Shown here in pieces: positions 32,637-46,302 of a stretch of DNA of 64,000 nucleotides. The position numbers and the translations under genes were made by a program. Source of the stretch: Ampullaceana balthica (Eukaryota; Mollusca; Gastropoda; Lymnaeidae); assembly GCA_944989445.1 (NCBI GenBank), contig CALYLW010000044.1, forward strand, positions 2,089,501 to 2,153,500, in the 5' to 3' direction. The notes under the pieces are model-generated. The model did no database searches. It worked only from the letters and a program-made list of their open reading frames with translations, and was not told the DNA's origin. Numbering within the stretch: the stretch's first letter is position 1; each line of letters begins with the position of its first letter.

Positions 32637-33150
32637 GAAGGGGTGCTGACTTGACAATAATGAAAACGTTTATTAGAATTCCTAAAACGTGTATATTAAA
32701 GTTGATACTTTAATATTTTCTTTTATCCAGTGCTTAACTTTACTTCAAAGGTTTCATGCAAAATAAATAGTTCGTTGTTATTCATATTTGTAAATAGTTA
32801 CAATTTTTTATTTACATGTTTTTGATAATGTAAAGGTAATAATGTATGGACCAATGGGCGCATAAACTGACAAGTCATAATAGATCTTGAAAAGGTGCTG
32901 ACTTGACGATAATAAAAACGTTTATGTGAATTACTAACACGTGTATATTAAATTGTAAATATGATTAACAGTTGATAAGTTAATCTTTTCTGTTATCCTG
33001 TGACAAACTTTGCTTACTACGTTTCATGCAAAATAAATAGTTATTAACATGTGTAAAATTACAGTTTATTTTTTACATGTTTTGATAATGTTGTGGTAAT
33101 AATGTATGGACAAATGGGCGAATAAACTGACAAGTCATAATCATCGATGA
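32637..33150. repeat. About 245-bp tandem duplication
   Basis: 'ggtgctgacttgacaataat' through 'gggcgcataaactgacaagt' is followed directly by a second, slightly diverged copy beginning at about 32895. Confidence 0.85.
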
Positions 33151-34189
33151 AGCTTAAACGGCTTCAAATCACAGATATGCGTGATGTGGATCACATTACA
33201 GTCACATAATTTATTTTTAACGCACTGTATTATTGGTGCACTCATAATTGGTGCGCACTATTCAATGCCGCAAGTTAACGTCCGGCTGACTCCTCAGCAA
33301 TATTTGATAATACGTCGAATTTCAAACTTCTTAGCCGCAGTAACACTTTATTTTTCATGCAAACTTATATAACGCGAAGCCTAAGCTTGGAGGTTTTCTC
33401 ATAACACATATTCATATATTCGTATATATAATCAAAATATATAATATATACTCTGCTATGTCCGTTCGTAACGCTAGATTTTAGAAAGTCCACTGCTAAA
33501 AAAATAACCTTGAAAAATATATTGCAAAAAAAAACAATTAAAAAAAATTTAAAAAAACATAAAATTGTTCAATGTGGAAAAGATATTTAATTTTTTCTCT
33601 CTTGGTCTCTACATTTTCTGATTATTTACTATGCGGCTTTCAGGCCAAAGGGACAATTACAAAAACTGAAATATATCCATTTTGAAAACTCCAGCAATTT
33701 TAGGAGTGTAGCACACCAACTACTTAGACTACTAGTATCATCATCATGTATAAATTATTTTAAAAAGTTAAAAAGTATTGTTTAAGTCTAAGTCTAATTC
33801 TAATACCTAAAATTTAAATTTACTACACTAACGATTTTGAAACAAGTAGTTATTGTAACAGTTCTAAAGATTTGTGGGTACATAAAAGAGACTAAGCACA
33901 CAATAAAGTTGTTTATGTTATTTTTATTAATTTTTTTATTACCTTGGTTAACTTGGTTTAAACAGTGAATTAAAGATTAAATATCAGATCCAGATCGTTC
34001 TCCCGACAACAAAAATACGAAAAATTATGTTTTTAAGTCAGATGCTGAAATTAAACCAATCAAATTGTTTCTCAAAAGTTATTTTTAGCTTCTACATATC
34101 AGGCGAGAGGTTTCTGATTATATGTTTAGTCATTTAAATATTTCGATGTTTTCTTCTTCCTAGTAAACCCTTGAAGCGAAGATTCGTTT
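33151..34189. other. AT-rich spacer before the satellite domain
   Basis: No gene recognised. The right part grades into diverged 195-bp satellite units. Confidence 0.45.
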
Positions 34190-35065
34190 TGGATAGATAT
34201 TCGTCAAAATTTTCAAGGTAAAAAATGACAATAGTAGAGTCTATATAGTTTATATAGAGAAAAGTACACCAAATCTATTGGCATATTCAACAACCCTTAT
34301 CTCCGGAAATTGTCATTAAATCCAGGAAATCTTGCAAACGCGGTGGTCGAGTGGCAGCGCACTGGACTGTCGTACCGATGGTCACGGGTTCGAATCCGTG
34401 TGAAGGCAGGGGCTTGTTCCCGGGGCCTAGGGCGTCCCTGAGTCACCCCGCTCCGAATGGGTACCTAACACTACATGTAGTTAGGCGGCTGGGTAATGCG
34501 TGGAACCCACAAAGCCGTGGCCTGTGAACGCTGCATCACTTGCCAACAGATCATCTGTCATGGTCTGTGGACGCAACTATCTTCTGCATAGAAGGAGCGT
34601 CTGTATAGATAAGACAAGACAAATGCAAACCAGCTGATCTGAGTGCAAAAAAATATAATCCAAAAATCATATCGTTTTGGGTAGATCTTTGTCAAAATTT
34701 TCAAGGTCACAAAATGACTACAATATATAGTTTATTTAGAAAAAATAACACCAAATCTATTGTCATTTTCAACAAGCCATATCTCCGGAAATGTTCATCA
34801 AATCCAGGAACTCTTGCGAATGCAAACCAGCTGATATGAGTGCAATAGAAAAATCCAAAAATCATATCGTTTTGGGTAGATCTTCGTCAAAGTTTTCAAG
34901 GTAAAAAAATAACAATAAGATATAGTTTATATTGAGAAAATTTCACCAAATCTTTTGGCATTTTCAACAAGCAATATCTCAGGAAATTTTCATTAAATAC
35001 AGGAACTCTTGCGAATGCAAACCAGCTGATCTGAGTGCAATAGAAAAATAAAAAAATCAGATCGT
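34190..35065. repeat. Diverged 195-bp satellite units, left flank
   Basis: Units share 'acaccaaatctattggcatt', 'caaccagctgatctgagtgc'-like and 'ttcgtcaaaattttcaaggt' landmarks with the core array, but differ from each other far more. One unit is split by the SINE at 34333-34620. Confidence 0.85.
34333..34620 (+). mobile_element. tRNA-derived SINE
   Basis: The head has an A box (tggtcgagtgg) and a perfect B box (ggttcgaatcc) 40 bp apart. About 200 bp of tRNA-unrelated body follow, ending in 'ataagacaagacaaa'. It interrupts a satellite unit (cttgcaaa|...|aaatgcaaacc). The tail is a short (agaca)-type repeat, not poly(A). Confidence 0.85.
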
Positions 35066-36489
35066 TTTGTGTAGAATAAATAAAATAATGGTGGTGAGAC
35101 TGCATCCAGGCTTTTAAATTAGTAAGTGTATAACATATAAACAGGGTATTAGTTAGCCTGACAGGACGTAACAAAACAGCGAACGCTTCGGCAAAGAGCC
35201 ATCCTCAACGAACAAATAGTACACAAATAAAACGAATACAACGAAAGAATAAAAAAAACTTAGCTGCGGTGAAATCCAATTAGTCCAGTAGAGATATAGT
35301 AAGGAGAGAAAAGTAAAAGCTTATATAGGAAAGGAGTGGGTGGGTGTGGCCAATCAATCAGGTTGTCAGTGCAAACACCACATTCATCCCATGTGGTGTT
35401 AGGGTCCCATACTCTTGGATCAGTCTATTCTCCAGTCTGACCCTGCCGGGTGTGTTTGTACAAGAAACCATGGCGGTGACAGACATGTCATCGACGCCCA
35501 TGTGGTCACGTCCATTGAAGTGTCGGGAGACAGGACACTGTTTGTCTTGTTTAATCGCACGTACATGCTCAGCGATACAGCAAGAGAGTAACCTCCCCGT
35601 CTCACCTATGTACTTCAAAGAACAGCGCTTACACACAATGGTGTAGACCACATTGCGGCTGGTACAAAGAAAGCCATTCCTAATCTTGAATATCCCCTTA
35701 GGGAAGACAATCTGGTCCGTCTGGGTAACAAAGGGACATGTCTTACAGCGAGGACTGCCGCATGGCTTGGTGCCCAGATGGGAGGACCGAATACAAAGGA
35801 CGGCTACGAACCAATAGGTCTCTCAGATTTTTGTCCCTCCTGAATACAATGAGGGGTGGGGTGGAAAATATGTTGTTAGTCTCAGGGTCAGCGAGGAGGA
35901 TGGTGCGGTTTTTCAAAAAGATTTCCTTGGCTCTGATGTTGTGGGGATGGTATGTGAGAACCAACTTGCTCCTCTCACTACTATCACTGATGCGTGATAA
36001 AAAGGCGTCGGCACGAGTGAAGCTTTTAACTCGCTGAAGCGCAAATTGAAGTATAGCCTCAGGGTAAGACCTTTGTCTAAAAAGCTCCACCATTTCCAAC
36101 GTCTTTTCCAAAAAGTCCTCATTAGATTGACATAGTCTTCGGAGGCGAAGAAGTTGTGAAAAGGGGATAGAATCCTTACAGGATTTGGGATGAGACGAGT
36201 GATAGAGCGGGTAAGAGTGGCTGTCTGTAGGTTTGGAGTAGGCCGAAGTGAGGAGGCAGTTTTCCTGAAGAGTTACAGTAATGTCCAGGAAATTTACCGA
36301 TAGTTCGGAAATTGTGTGAGTGAACTTAATGGAGGGGTGGAAAGAATCTACAAACTTGATGAACGTGTCAAGTTCACTTCTCTCCATATGAGTAACCCCA
36401 ATGCCGTCATCAATGTATCTCCTATAAAATTCTGGGAGGCGGCCAGTGTATTCTTGTTCCACTCTGTGCTCGAAATGGCCCATGAACAA
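35066..36489 (-). mobile_element. Penelope-like element, 5'-truncated copy 1
   Basis: The insert separates satellite sequence ending 'atcgttttgtgtag' from 'ttgggtagaacttcgtc'. It holds reverse-transcriptase and GIY-YIG sequence on the minus strand. The 35066-35357 part is the 3' non-coding region. Confidence 0.82.
35358..36489 (-). pseudogene. Penelope-like RT (C-terminal part) plus GIY-YIG endonuclease, frameshifted
   Basis: From 36489 down: FYRRYIDDGIG (RT active-site YIDD), HPSIKFTHTISELSVNFLDI, KPTDSHSYPLYHSSHPKSCK, then after a frameshift near 35790 a KPCGSPRCKTCPF segment and the endonuclease VYTIVCKRC...YIGETGR...EH (GIY-YIG core with R and EH). RT fused to GIY-YIG is diagnostic of Penelope-like elements. 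The N-terminal RT motifs are lost by truncation. Confidence 0.88.
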
Positions 36490-36714
36490 TTGGGTAGAAC
36501 TTCGTCAAAATTTTCAAGGTCAAAAATGACAACAATATAGTTTATATTGAGAATATTTCACCAAATCTTTTGGCATTTTCAACAACCCATATCTCTTGAA
36601 ATTTTCATTGAATCCAGGAATTCTTGCAAATGCAAACCAGCTGATCTGAGAGCAATAGAAACATCCGAAAGTCATATCGTTTTGTACAGATCTTCGTCAA
36701 AACTGTCAAGGTAA
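36490..36714. repeat. Diverged 195-bp satellite unit
   Basis: One complete diverged unit follows the Penelope-like insert. Confidence 0.8.
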
Positions 36715-37215
36715 ATTTTAAAAAACGTAAAAAAACAAGTTTTTCACTATAAATCCTTTATGTACGAGACGTAACTAAAAGAATGTTCATTATAATATGC
36801 AGCGCAAGACCATCAAAAAATACAAAATTGCAGTTGTGTCGTAAAACATGTTTAACATAATGCGCACCGATCAGGAATATGTTTATAAAAAGTGTTGTCA
36901 ATAAAATACGCACCTTATTGCGCGACAGAAAGGTTGTTCAATATAATACGCACCGCGACACTCTATCTAAAAAAATAACATGTTACATAGGAATAAATAA
37001 AATAATCTAAAAATTCAATAATTTAATTACACTACATGCGATCGATCTGAAATTTTGATACATAGTTTTTATCATCGCCACAAAACTGCCTGCTACATTT
37101 CAGCTCGCTAGCTTACGAGGAAGTGGGTTAAAAATCGATCCAAAGTTTTGGCGACCGACAAGCAATCAAGGGTTCAACCAGACACCACGAGTTAATATAA
37201 AGGATGCTTTTAAAA
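36715..37215 (+). repeat. Dispersed repeat family D, copy 2 (uninterrupted)
   Basis: It runs from 'actataaatcctttatgtac' to 'caccacgagttaatataaag'. The stretch 'gtaaaacatgtttaacataat' (about 36840-36862) is the intact target of the LTR retrotransposon at 53082-59418, read on the other strand. Confidence 0.82.
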
Positions 37216-37625
37216 TGACAATAATATATCATTTATATAGAGAAAATAACACCAAATCTATTGGCATTTTGAATAACCCATATCTCCGACAATTTTCATT
37301 GAATCAAGGAAAACTTGCAAAAACAAACTAGCTGATCTGAGTGCAATAGACAAATCCAAAAATCATATCGTTTTGGGTAGAACTTCGTCAAAATTTTCAA
37401 GGTAAAAAAATGACAATAATTTATAGTTTTTATAGAGAAAATAACACCAAATCTATTGGCATTTTCAACAACCTACATCCCATGAAATTTTAATTAAATC
37501 CATGAAATCTTGCCAATGCAAACCAGCTGATCTGATTGCTCTACAAAAATCCGAAAATCAAGTCGTTTTTGAAATATGTTCGTCAAAATTATCAAGGTAA
37601 AAAAATGACAATAATATACAGTTTT
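37216..37625. repeat. Diverged 195-bp satellite units
   Basis: About two units with multiple substitutions, e.g. 'acctacatcccatgaaattt' in place of the core version. Confidence 0.8.
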
Positions 37626-38099
37626 ACAGATACAAGATATCTTGGTTAGGGTTAAGGTTAGGGTAAGCTTGACACTATGCTTCTATCAAATAGATACTAT
37701 GTAACCACTGAGATCCTTTATTTTAACATGCGTTCAGTATAACACCTGACTTAGGTAACGAATTGCAAAGACCTGGCCTTTTTAACCTACTTATAAAAAA
37801 CCTAGATACATGTTCATCTCAACTTTCTTATAATTGCATTCCCTGCTCAATTAATACCAAAGGCTTTAACAGCATTTAAACCCGGCATCTCTCATTTAAT
37901 TCTAAGAATAAATCTCAACTTTTATCACTTGAGAGAAAAGTTTGCTTTTCAACGCATAGCGTCTTCTCGTACACTCTCACAAACGGATTTATATACGCTT
38001 ATCTCAGCACCCAGATATACAGTACTTGAAGACCGTATGGAGATCCAAGTAAGTGATAACCAGCTTGGCACTTAACTTTCATTAGCGTCATTTATCTCA

Positions 38100-40185
38100 C
38101 CAACTAACGCGAGGATTTATATCTGTTTCTATCACCGTAACCAAAGAAGATGCTGTGGTAAACTTAAACCTCCTCAAGTTATACCTCAACAGACCACCAC
38201 CAACAAGAGATTTAGTATATTGCATACCCCAGATTTACCACTCTCAGATGAATGAAAGATCCCTTCTATCTAAGGGTCTAAATATTATCACTCTTACACC
38301 TCTTGCGACCGTTTTCAACTACAGAGCGATTCTCACGTATTTTTCCGCGCTCTCTGCAGACTTCAGTTCCATATTTGGCCGGTAAAAACAACACGCTTCC
38401 GATGATGAGTTATTCCCATTCAAAAAACAAAGGAAATCTACTGGCATAGACACCACCGCCTGGTCAATCCAAGCTCTGGACTTATATATCAAAAGCACAG
38501 AGAATGATATTAAAAACCGTTGTTTTCCTCGACTCCGTAAATCCAACCTTGTCTAGTGTGAGTCGAAAGCCCTTTGTCTTTATTGCAGCAGCTAGCCGTA
38601 AAGACAATGTCACTACAAACACCGGCCGACAAAGGCGGGCCGATGTAGTTGTATGGGATAAGGAGTTGTATATTAAGGAAGCTCAGAGACAACTGGAGGA
38701 CACCCAGTTCTAACCAACTGAGAGCCAACTAGATCCCATCATGATAAACAATCACGGTGGTTAAAAAGACCATCGATGAGTGGGATGACAGAATGCGATC
38801 TCTACCTCAATCTGCGTCCAGGATGCACATTTTTGGACAGTGACCTGGCAAGCCAATCCTTTTTATCTCCTTCCTAAAATTCACAAGGATGTGTAACCCT
38901 GGTAGACCTATTGTCTCTGCATGTTCTTGTCCAACAGAACACATTTCTGAATTCTTGGATAGTGTCTTCCAACCGATAGTGGCATCCCTCCCTACGTCAT
39001 TAAGGACACCAACCATGCCTTACGGACATTCGACTCATCTGAGTCATCAATCCAGACGATAAAGAACTATCTGTTCCTCCTTGATGTATGTTTCCTCTAT
39101 ACATCCATTCCCCACAACGATGCCTTCTGGCTGTACAATACTTTTTGGACAGACAACCTCACCCCAATATCACCTACACATGCCTTACTACTACGCTTGG
39201 CGGAATTGGGTCCTTAACCCTCAACTCGTTTGAGTTCAATGCCAGTCTCTTGACCAAATGCAGTGGGGTCGCCATGGGAGACTAAAATGGGACCCAGCTA
39301 TGCGATGCTGCTGTTCAGTGGGCCATTTCGAGCACAGAGTGGGAACAAGAATACACTGGTCGCCTCCCCGAATTTATAAAAGATACATTGATGACGGCAT
39401 TGGTCACTCATATGGAGAGGAGTGAACTTGACACGATCATATCAACTTTGTTGAGTTCTTTTCACATTAAGTCTCACTCACACGATTTTCCCGAACTATC
39501 GGTTAATTTTCCTGGACATAACTGTAACTCTCCAGAAGAACCAGCCTCCTCACTTCGGCCTACTTCAAACCTACTGGACAGTCACTACTTACCTACTCTA
39601 AGCCCTCGTCTGCATCTCCAAATCCTGTAAGGATTCTTCTCATTCCCAACACAACGCTTCGCGCCACCGTAGGCTGTGTCAATCTAAATGAGAGTACTTT
39701 TTGGAAAAGGCGTTGAAATGGTGGAGTTTTTTAGACAAAGGTCCTTACCCTGAAGCTATACTTCAATCTGCACTTCAGCGACGTTAAAAACTTCACTCGT
39801 GCCGCACGCCTTTGTATCACGCTCCAGTTGATAGTAATGAAAGGAGGCAAATTGGTGCTCACCATACCATCCCCACAACATCAAGCAAAGGAAATAATTG
39901 TGAAAATCGCACCATCCTCCTCGCGGACCCTGAGGACAAACAACTATTATTCCACCCCACCCCTCATTGTATTCAGGAGGGACAAAAATCTGCGAGACCT
40001 ATTGGTTCGTAGCCCGTCTGCTTATTCGTCCTCATCTGGCACTAAGCATGTTGGTCGTAATTCGCTGCAAGACATGTCCCTTTGTTACCAGACGGACCAG
40101 ATTGTCTTCCCTAAGGGGACATTCAAGATTAGGAATGGCTATCTTTGTACTAGCCCAATGTGGTCACACCATGTGTGTAAGCGCT
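38100..40185 (+). pseudogene. Penelope-like element, copy 2, heavily frameshifted
   Basis: Across several frames: VVWDKELYIKEAQRQL, NPGRPIVSACSCPTE-like sequence, FLLDVC..LYTSIPHNDA (RT motif A region), YFLDRQPHPNITY, then the region homologous to copy 1 (EQEYTGRLPEF, THMERSELDT, RTILLADPE, FRRDKNLRDLLVRS). Stops and indels are numerous. The copy runs into the assembly gap where the endonuclease should be. It points away from copy 1, so the two copies are inverted. Confidence 0.82.
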
Positions 40186-40839
40186 NNNNNNNNNNNNNNN
40201 NNNNNNNNNNNNNNNNNNNNNNNNNNNNNNNNNNNNNNNNNNNNNNNNNNNNNNNNNNNNNNNNNNNNNNNNNNNNNNNNNNNNNNNNNNNNNNNNNNNN
40301 NNNNNNNNNNNNNNNNNNNNNNNNNNNNNNNNNNNNNNNNNNNNNNNNNNNNNNNNNNNNNNNNNNNNNNNNNNNNNNNNNNNNNNNNNNNNNNNNNNNN
40401 NNNNNNNNNNNNNNNNNNNNNNNNNNNNNNNNNNNNNNNNNNNNNNNNNNNNNNNNNNNNNNNNNNNNNNNNNNNNNNNNNNNNNNNNNNNNNNNNNNNN
40501 NNNNNNNNNNNNNNNNNNNNNNNNNNNNNNNNNNNNNNNNNNNNNNNNNNNNNNNNNNNNNNNNNNNNNNNNNNNNNNNNNNNNNNNNNNNNNNNNNNNN
40601 NNNNNNNNNNNNNNNNNNNNNNNNNNNNNNNNNNNNNNNNNNNNNNNNNNNNNNNNNNNNNNNNNNNNNNNNNNNNNNNNNNNNNNNNNNNNNNNNNNNN
40701 NNNNNNNNNNNNNNNNNNNNNNNNNNNNNNNNNNNNNNNNNNNNNNNNNNNNNNNNNNNNNNNNNNNNNNNNNNNNNNNNNNNNNNNNNNNNNNNNNNNN
40801 NNNNNNNNNNNNNNNNNNNNNNNNNNNNNNNNNNNNNNN
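40186..40839. other. Assembly gap (N run)
   Basis: 654 N bases between a Penelope-like copy and the satellite core. Its size may be an estimate. Confidence 1.
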
Positions 40840-43800
40840 TTTTGAAAGATCTTCGTCAAAATTTTCAAGGTAAAAAAATGACAATAATATACAGTTTATA
40901 TAGAGAAAATAACACCAAATCTAATGGCATTTTCAACAACCCATATCTCAGAAAATTGTAATTCAATCCAAGATATCTTGCAAATGCAAACCAGCTGATC
41001 TGAGTGCTCTAGAAAAATCCGAAAATCAGGTCGTTTTTGAAAGATCTTCGTCAAAATTTTCAAGGTCAAAAAATGACAATAATATACAGTTTATATAGAG
41101 AAAATAACACCAAATCTAATGGCATTTTCAACAACCCATATCTCAGAAAATTGTAATTCAATCCAAGATATCTTGCAAATGCAAACCAGCTGATCTGAGT
41201 GCTCTAGAAAAATCCGAAAATCAGGTCGTTTTTGAAAGATCTTCGTCAAAATTTTCAAGGTCAAAAAATGACAATAATATACAGTTTATATAGAGAAAAT
41301 AACACCAAATCTATTGGCATTTTCAACAACCCATATCTCAGAAAATTGTAATTCAATCCAAGATATCTTGCAAATGCAAACCAGCTGATCTGAGTGCTCT
41401 AGAAAAATCCGAAAATCAGGTCGTTTTTGAAAGATCTTCGTCAAAATTTTCAAGGTCAAAAAATGACAATAATATACAGTTTATATAGAGAAAATAACAC
41501 CAAATCTATTGGCATTTTCAACAACCCATATCTCAGAAAATTGTAATTCAATCCAAGATATCTTGCAAATGCAAACCAACTGATCTGAGTGCTCTAGAAA
41601 AATCCGAAAATCAGGTCGTTTTTGAAAGATCTTCGTCAAAATTTTCAAGGTAAAAAATGACAATAATATACAGTTTAAATAGAGAAAATAACACCAAATC
41701 TATTTGGCATTTTCAACAACCCATATCTCAGAAAATTGTAATTCAATCCAAGATATCTTGCAAATGCAAACCAGCTGATCTGAGTGCTCTAGAAAAATCC
41801 TAAAATCAGGTCGTTTTTGAAAGATCTTCGTCAAAATTTTCAAGGTAAAAAAATGACAATAATATACAGTTTATATAGAGAAAATAACACCAAATCTATT
41901 GGCATTTTCAACAACCCATATCTCAGAAAATTGTAATTCAATCCAAGATATCTTGCAAATGCAAACCAGCTCAAGAAAAATCCGAAAATCAGGTTGTTTT
42001 TGAAAGATCTTCCTCAAAATTGTCAAGGTCAAAAAGAAAATAACATACATTTTATATAAAGAAAATAACACCAAATCTATTGGCATTTTCAACAACCCAT
42101 ATCTCAGAAAATTGTAATTCAATCCAAGATGTCTTGCAAATGCAAACCGACTGATCTGAGTGCTCAAGAAAAATCCGAAACTCAGGTGGTTTTTGAAAAA
42201 TCTTCGTCAAATTTTCAAGGTGAAAAAAATGACAATAATATACATTTTATATAGACAAAATAACACCAAATCTATTGGCATTTTCAACAACCCATATCTC
42301 AGAAAATTGTAATTCAATCCAAGATATCTTGCAAATGCAAACCAGCTGATCTGAGTGCTCTAGAAAAATCCGAAAATCAGGTCGTTTTTGAAAGATCTTC
42401 TCAAAATTTTCAAGGTCAAAAAATGACAATAATATACATTTTATATAGAGAAAATAACACCAAATCTATTGGCATTTTCAACAACCCATATCTCAGAAAA
42501 ATGTAATTCAATGCAAGATATCTTGCAAATGCAAACCAGCTGATCTGAGTTGTCTAGAAAAATCTGAAAATCAGGTCGTTTTTGAAAAGATCTTCGTCAA
42601 AATTTTCAAGGTCAAACAAAATGACAATAATATACAGTTTATATAGAGAAAATAACACCAAATCTATTGGCATTTTCAACAACCCATATCTCAGAAAATT
42701 GTAATTCAATCCAAGATATCTTGCAAATGCAAACCAGCTGATCTGAGTGCTCTAGAAAAATCCGAAAATCAGGTCGTTTTTGAAAGATCTTCGTCAAAAT
42801 TTTCAAGGTCAAAAAATGACAATAATATACAGTTTATATAGAGAAAATAACACCAAATCTATTGGCATTTTCAACAACCCATATCTCAGAAAATTGTAAT
42901 TCAATCCAAGATATCTTGCAAATGCAAACCAGCTGATCTGAGTGCTCTAGAAAAATCCGAAAATCAGGTCGTTTTTGAAAGATCTTCGTCAAAATTTTCA
43001 AGGTCAAAAAATGACAATAATATACAGTTTATATAGAGAAAATAACACCAAATCTATTGGCATTTTCAACAACCCATATCTCAGAAAATTGTAATTCAAT
43101 CCAAGATATCTTGCAAATGCAAACCAGCTGATCTGAGTGCTCTAGAAAAATCCGAAAATCAGGTCGTTTTTGAAAGATCTTCGTCAAAATTTTCAAGGTC
43201 AAAAAATGACAATAATATACAGTTTATATAGAGAAAATAACACCAAATCTATTGGCATTTTCAACAACCCATATCTCAGAAAATTGTAATTCAATCCAAG
43301 ATATCTTGCAAATGCAAACCAGCTGATCTGAGTGCTCTAGAAAAATCCGAAAATCAGGTCGTTTTTGAAAGATCTTCGTCAAAATTTTCAAGGTCAAAAA
43401 AATGACAATAATATACAGTTTATATAGAGAAAATAACACCAAATCTATTGGCATTTTCAACAACCCATATCTCAGAAAATTGTAATTCAATCCAAGATAT
43501 CTTGCAAATGCAAACCAGCTGATCTGAGTGCTCTAGAAAAATCTGAAAATCAGGTCGTTTTTGAAAGATCTTCGTCAAAATTTTCAAGGTCAAAAAATGA
43601 CAATAATATACAGTTTATATAGAGAAAATAACACCAAATCTATTGGCATTTTCAACAACCCATATCTCAGAAAATTGTAATTCAATCCAAGATATCTTGC
43701 AAATGCAAACCAGCTGATCTGAGTGCTCTAGAAAAATCCGAAAATCAGGTCGTTTTTGAAAGATCTTCGTCAAAATTTTCAAGGTCAAAAAATGACAATA

Positions 43801-44925
43801 ATATACAGTTTATATAGAGAAAATAACACCAAATCTATTGGCATTTTCAACAACCCATATCTCAGAAAATTGTAATTTAATCCAAGATATCTTGCAAATG
43901 CAAACCAGCTGATCTGAGTGCTCTAGAAAAATCCGAAAATCAGGTCGTTTTTGAAAGATCTTCATCAAAATTTTCAAGGTCAAAAAAATGACAATAATAT
44001 ACAGTTTATATAGAGAAAATAACACCAAATCTATTGGCATTTTCAACAACCCATATCTCAGAAAATTGTAATTCAATCCAAGATATCTTGCAAATGCAAA
44101 CCAGCTGATCTGAGTGCTCTAGAAAAATCCGAAAATCAGGTCGTTTTTGAAAGATCTTCGTCAAAATTTTCAAGGTCAAAAAATGACAATAATATACAGT
44201 TTATATAGAGAAAATAACACCAAATCTATTGGCATTTTCAACAACCCATATCTCAGAAAATTGTAATTAAATCCAAGATATCTTGCAAATGCAAACCAGC
44301 TGATCTGAGTGCTCTAGAAAAATCCGAAAATCAGGTCGTTTTTGAAAGATCTTCATCAAAATTTTCAAGGTCAAAAAATGACAATAATATACAGTTTATA
44401 TAGAGAAAATAACACCAAATCTATTGGCATTTTCAACAACCCATATCTCAGAAAATTGTAATTCAATCCAAGATATCTTGCAAATGCAAACCAGCTGATC
44501 TGAGTGCTCTAGAAAAATCCGAAAATCAGGTCGTTTTTGAAAGATCTTCATCAAAATTTTCAAGGTCAAAAAATGACAATAATATACAGTTTTATATAGA
44601 GAAAATAACACCAAATCTATTGGCATTTTCAACAACCCATATCTCAGAAAATTGTAATTCAATCCAAGATATCTTGCAAATGCAAACCAGCTGATCTGAG
44701 TGCTCTAGAAAAATCCGAAAATCAGGTCGTTTTTGAAAGATCTTCGTCAAAATTTTCAAGGTCAAAAAATGACAATAATATACAGTTTATATAGAGAAAA
44801 TAACACCAAATCTATTGGCATTTTCAACAACCCATATCTCAGAAAATTGTAATTCAATCCAAGATATCTTGCAAATGCAAACCAGCTGATCTGAGTGATC
44901 TAGAAAAATCTAAAACTCTATCTGC
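40840..44925. repeat. 195-bp satellite, homogeneous core, about 21 copies
   Basis: Head-to-tail units of 194-196 bp are mostly 97-100% alike. Landmarks are 'aacaccaaatctattggcat', 'caacaacccatatctcagaa', 'gcaaaccagctgatctgagt' and 'tttttgaaagatcttcgtca'. A few diverged units (41950-42250) lie inside. The minus-strand frame reads partly open (65 codons per unit) but is repeatedly broken by 1-bp indels, so it is not coding. Confidence 0.96.
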
Positions 44926-45620
44926 ACCACCTCATCGTTACCAAACCACCTCTACATTACCACACAACCTATATATCTACCAAACCACATCTACGTTTGC
45001 CAAACCACCTCTACAATTACTAAACCACTTCTAAATTTATCACACCACCTCTACATATACCACACCACCTCTACAGTTACCACACCACCTCTACATTTAC
45101 CACACCAACTCTACAGTTACCACACCACCTTTACATTTACCACACCACCTATACATTGTCACACTACCTCTACAGTTACCACACCACCTCTACATTTACC
45201 CTACCACCTCTACATTTACCACACCACCTCTACATTTAACACACCACCTCTACATTTACCATACCACATCTACATTTACCACACCACCTCTACATTTACC
45301 ACACCACCTCTACATTATCCCACCACCTCTACAGTTACCACACCACCTCTACATGTACCTTACCTCCTCTACATTTACCACACCACCTTAACATTTAACA
45401 CACTATCTCTACATTTACGACTCCAAATCTACATTTACCACACCACCTCTACATTTACCACACCTCCTTTACATTTACCACACAACCTCTATATTTACCA
45501 CACCACCTCTAATTTACCTCACCAACTCTACATTTACCACACCACCTCTACATTTACCACACTACCTCTACATCTACCGCACCACCTCAACAGTTACCAA
45601 ACCACCTCTACATCCCCCTC
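44926..45620. repeat. 20-bp minisatellite (caccacctctacatttacca)
   Basis: About 34 imperfect units; many carry single-base changes (agttac, atatac, ctacat/ttacat). It follows the last satellite unit directly. Confidence 0.92.
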
Positions 45621-45973
45621 TCAATATCAACGTTGTCCTTGATTAATCTGCGCCTATTATGACAGTTTCCCTAACTAGAAGATTCCGTAAGTGGAATTTT
45701 TTTCCACCTTGAGTTCGACTTAGAGAGGTCCGACTGTATTAACAACACGCCAATACGCCAGCTACCGGAAGTGCTGAGCTGTAGTCAGTGGAGTGTTATT
45801 TAAATTTACTTTTAATTGTGAGTTTCTATCGTTATGTATGAGATAATGGGTATGACACATTGACACTAATGTTTTTATTTATAATACTTGTTAATTCAAG
45901 TTTTGCTGTATTCTTTATTAACGCAACAATATCCCGTTTTATCCACCAATTTATTTGGTATTATTTAGTAAAT

Positions 45974-46203
45974 AACAAACTGCAAAATTAGTATTGTTCC
46001 TGTCTTATGCATTTTTTATATTCACGTTGTATGGCTGTCACTGTCAGACTACGTAATAATTGTCATAAATCATAAATAAAATAAGATAAATTCAATTATT
46101 TTTTCTAACAAATGAAAAAATCGCAAAGCTGAAACTTGTCAATTTATCAAGGGCGCCGAAAATAAATTTGCCAAGGGCACCAAAAACCTAGTTACGCCTC
46201 TGC
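45974..46203. repeat. Direct repeat C, copy 1 (partner 47093-47313)
   Basis: 'aaattagtattgttcctgtc' through 'caccaaaaacctagttacgc' recurs at 47093-47313, about 1.1 kb away in the same orientation. The whole block between is a patchwork of non-coding repeats. Confidence 0.8.
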
Positions 46204-46302
46204 CTACAGCGCCCAATTTTTTCAAAAGCCCAACTAACTTATCCTTGTTTGATAAATACGAAACATTAAATTTGTTGAAATGTACACAAAGTATTTTATA
46301 AC

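Noticed and set aside
37655..37675. Telomere-like 'ggttagggttaaggttaggg'
   Set aside because: Only about three imperfect units in the middle of repeats; too short for an interstitial telomere claim.
39828..40961. Frames spanning 40186-40839
   Set aside because: They run through N bases; only the part before 40186 has real (Penelope-like) sequence.
41481..44662. Repeated 60-98-codon minus-strand frames (RPDFRIFLEHSDQLVCICK)
   Set aside because: They are the 195-bp satellite in one frame; 1-bp indels between units break the frame and there is no sign of coding constraint.
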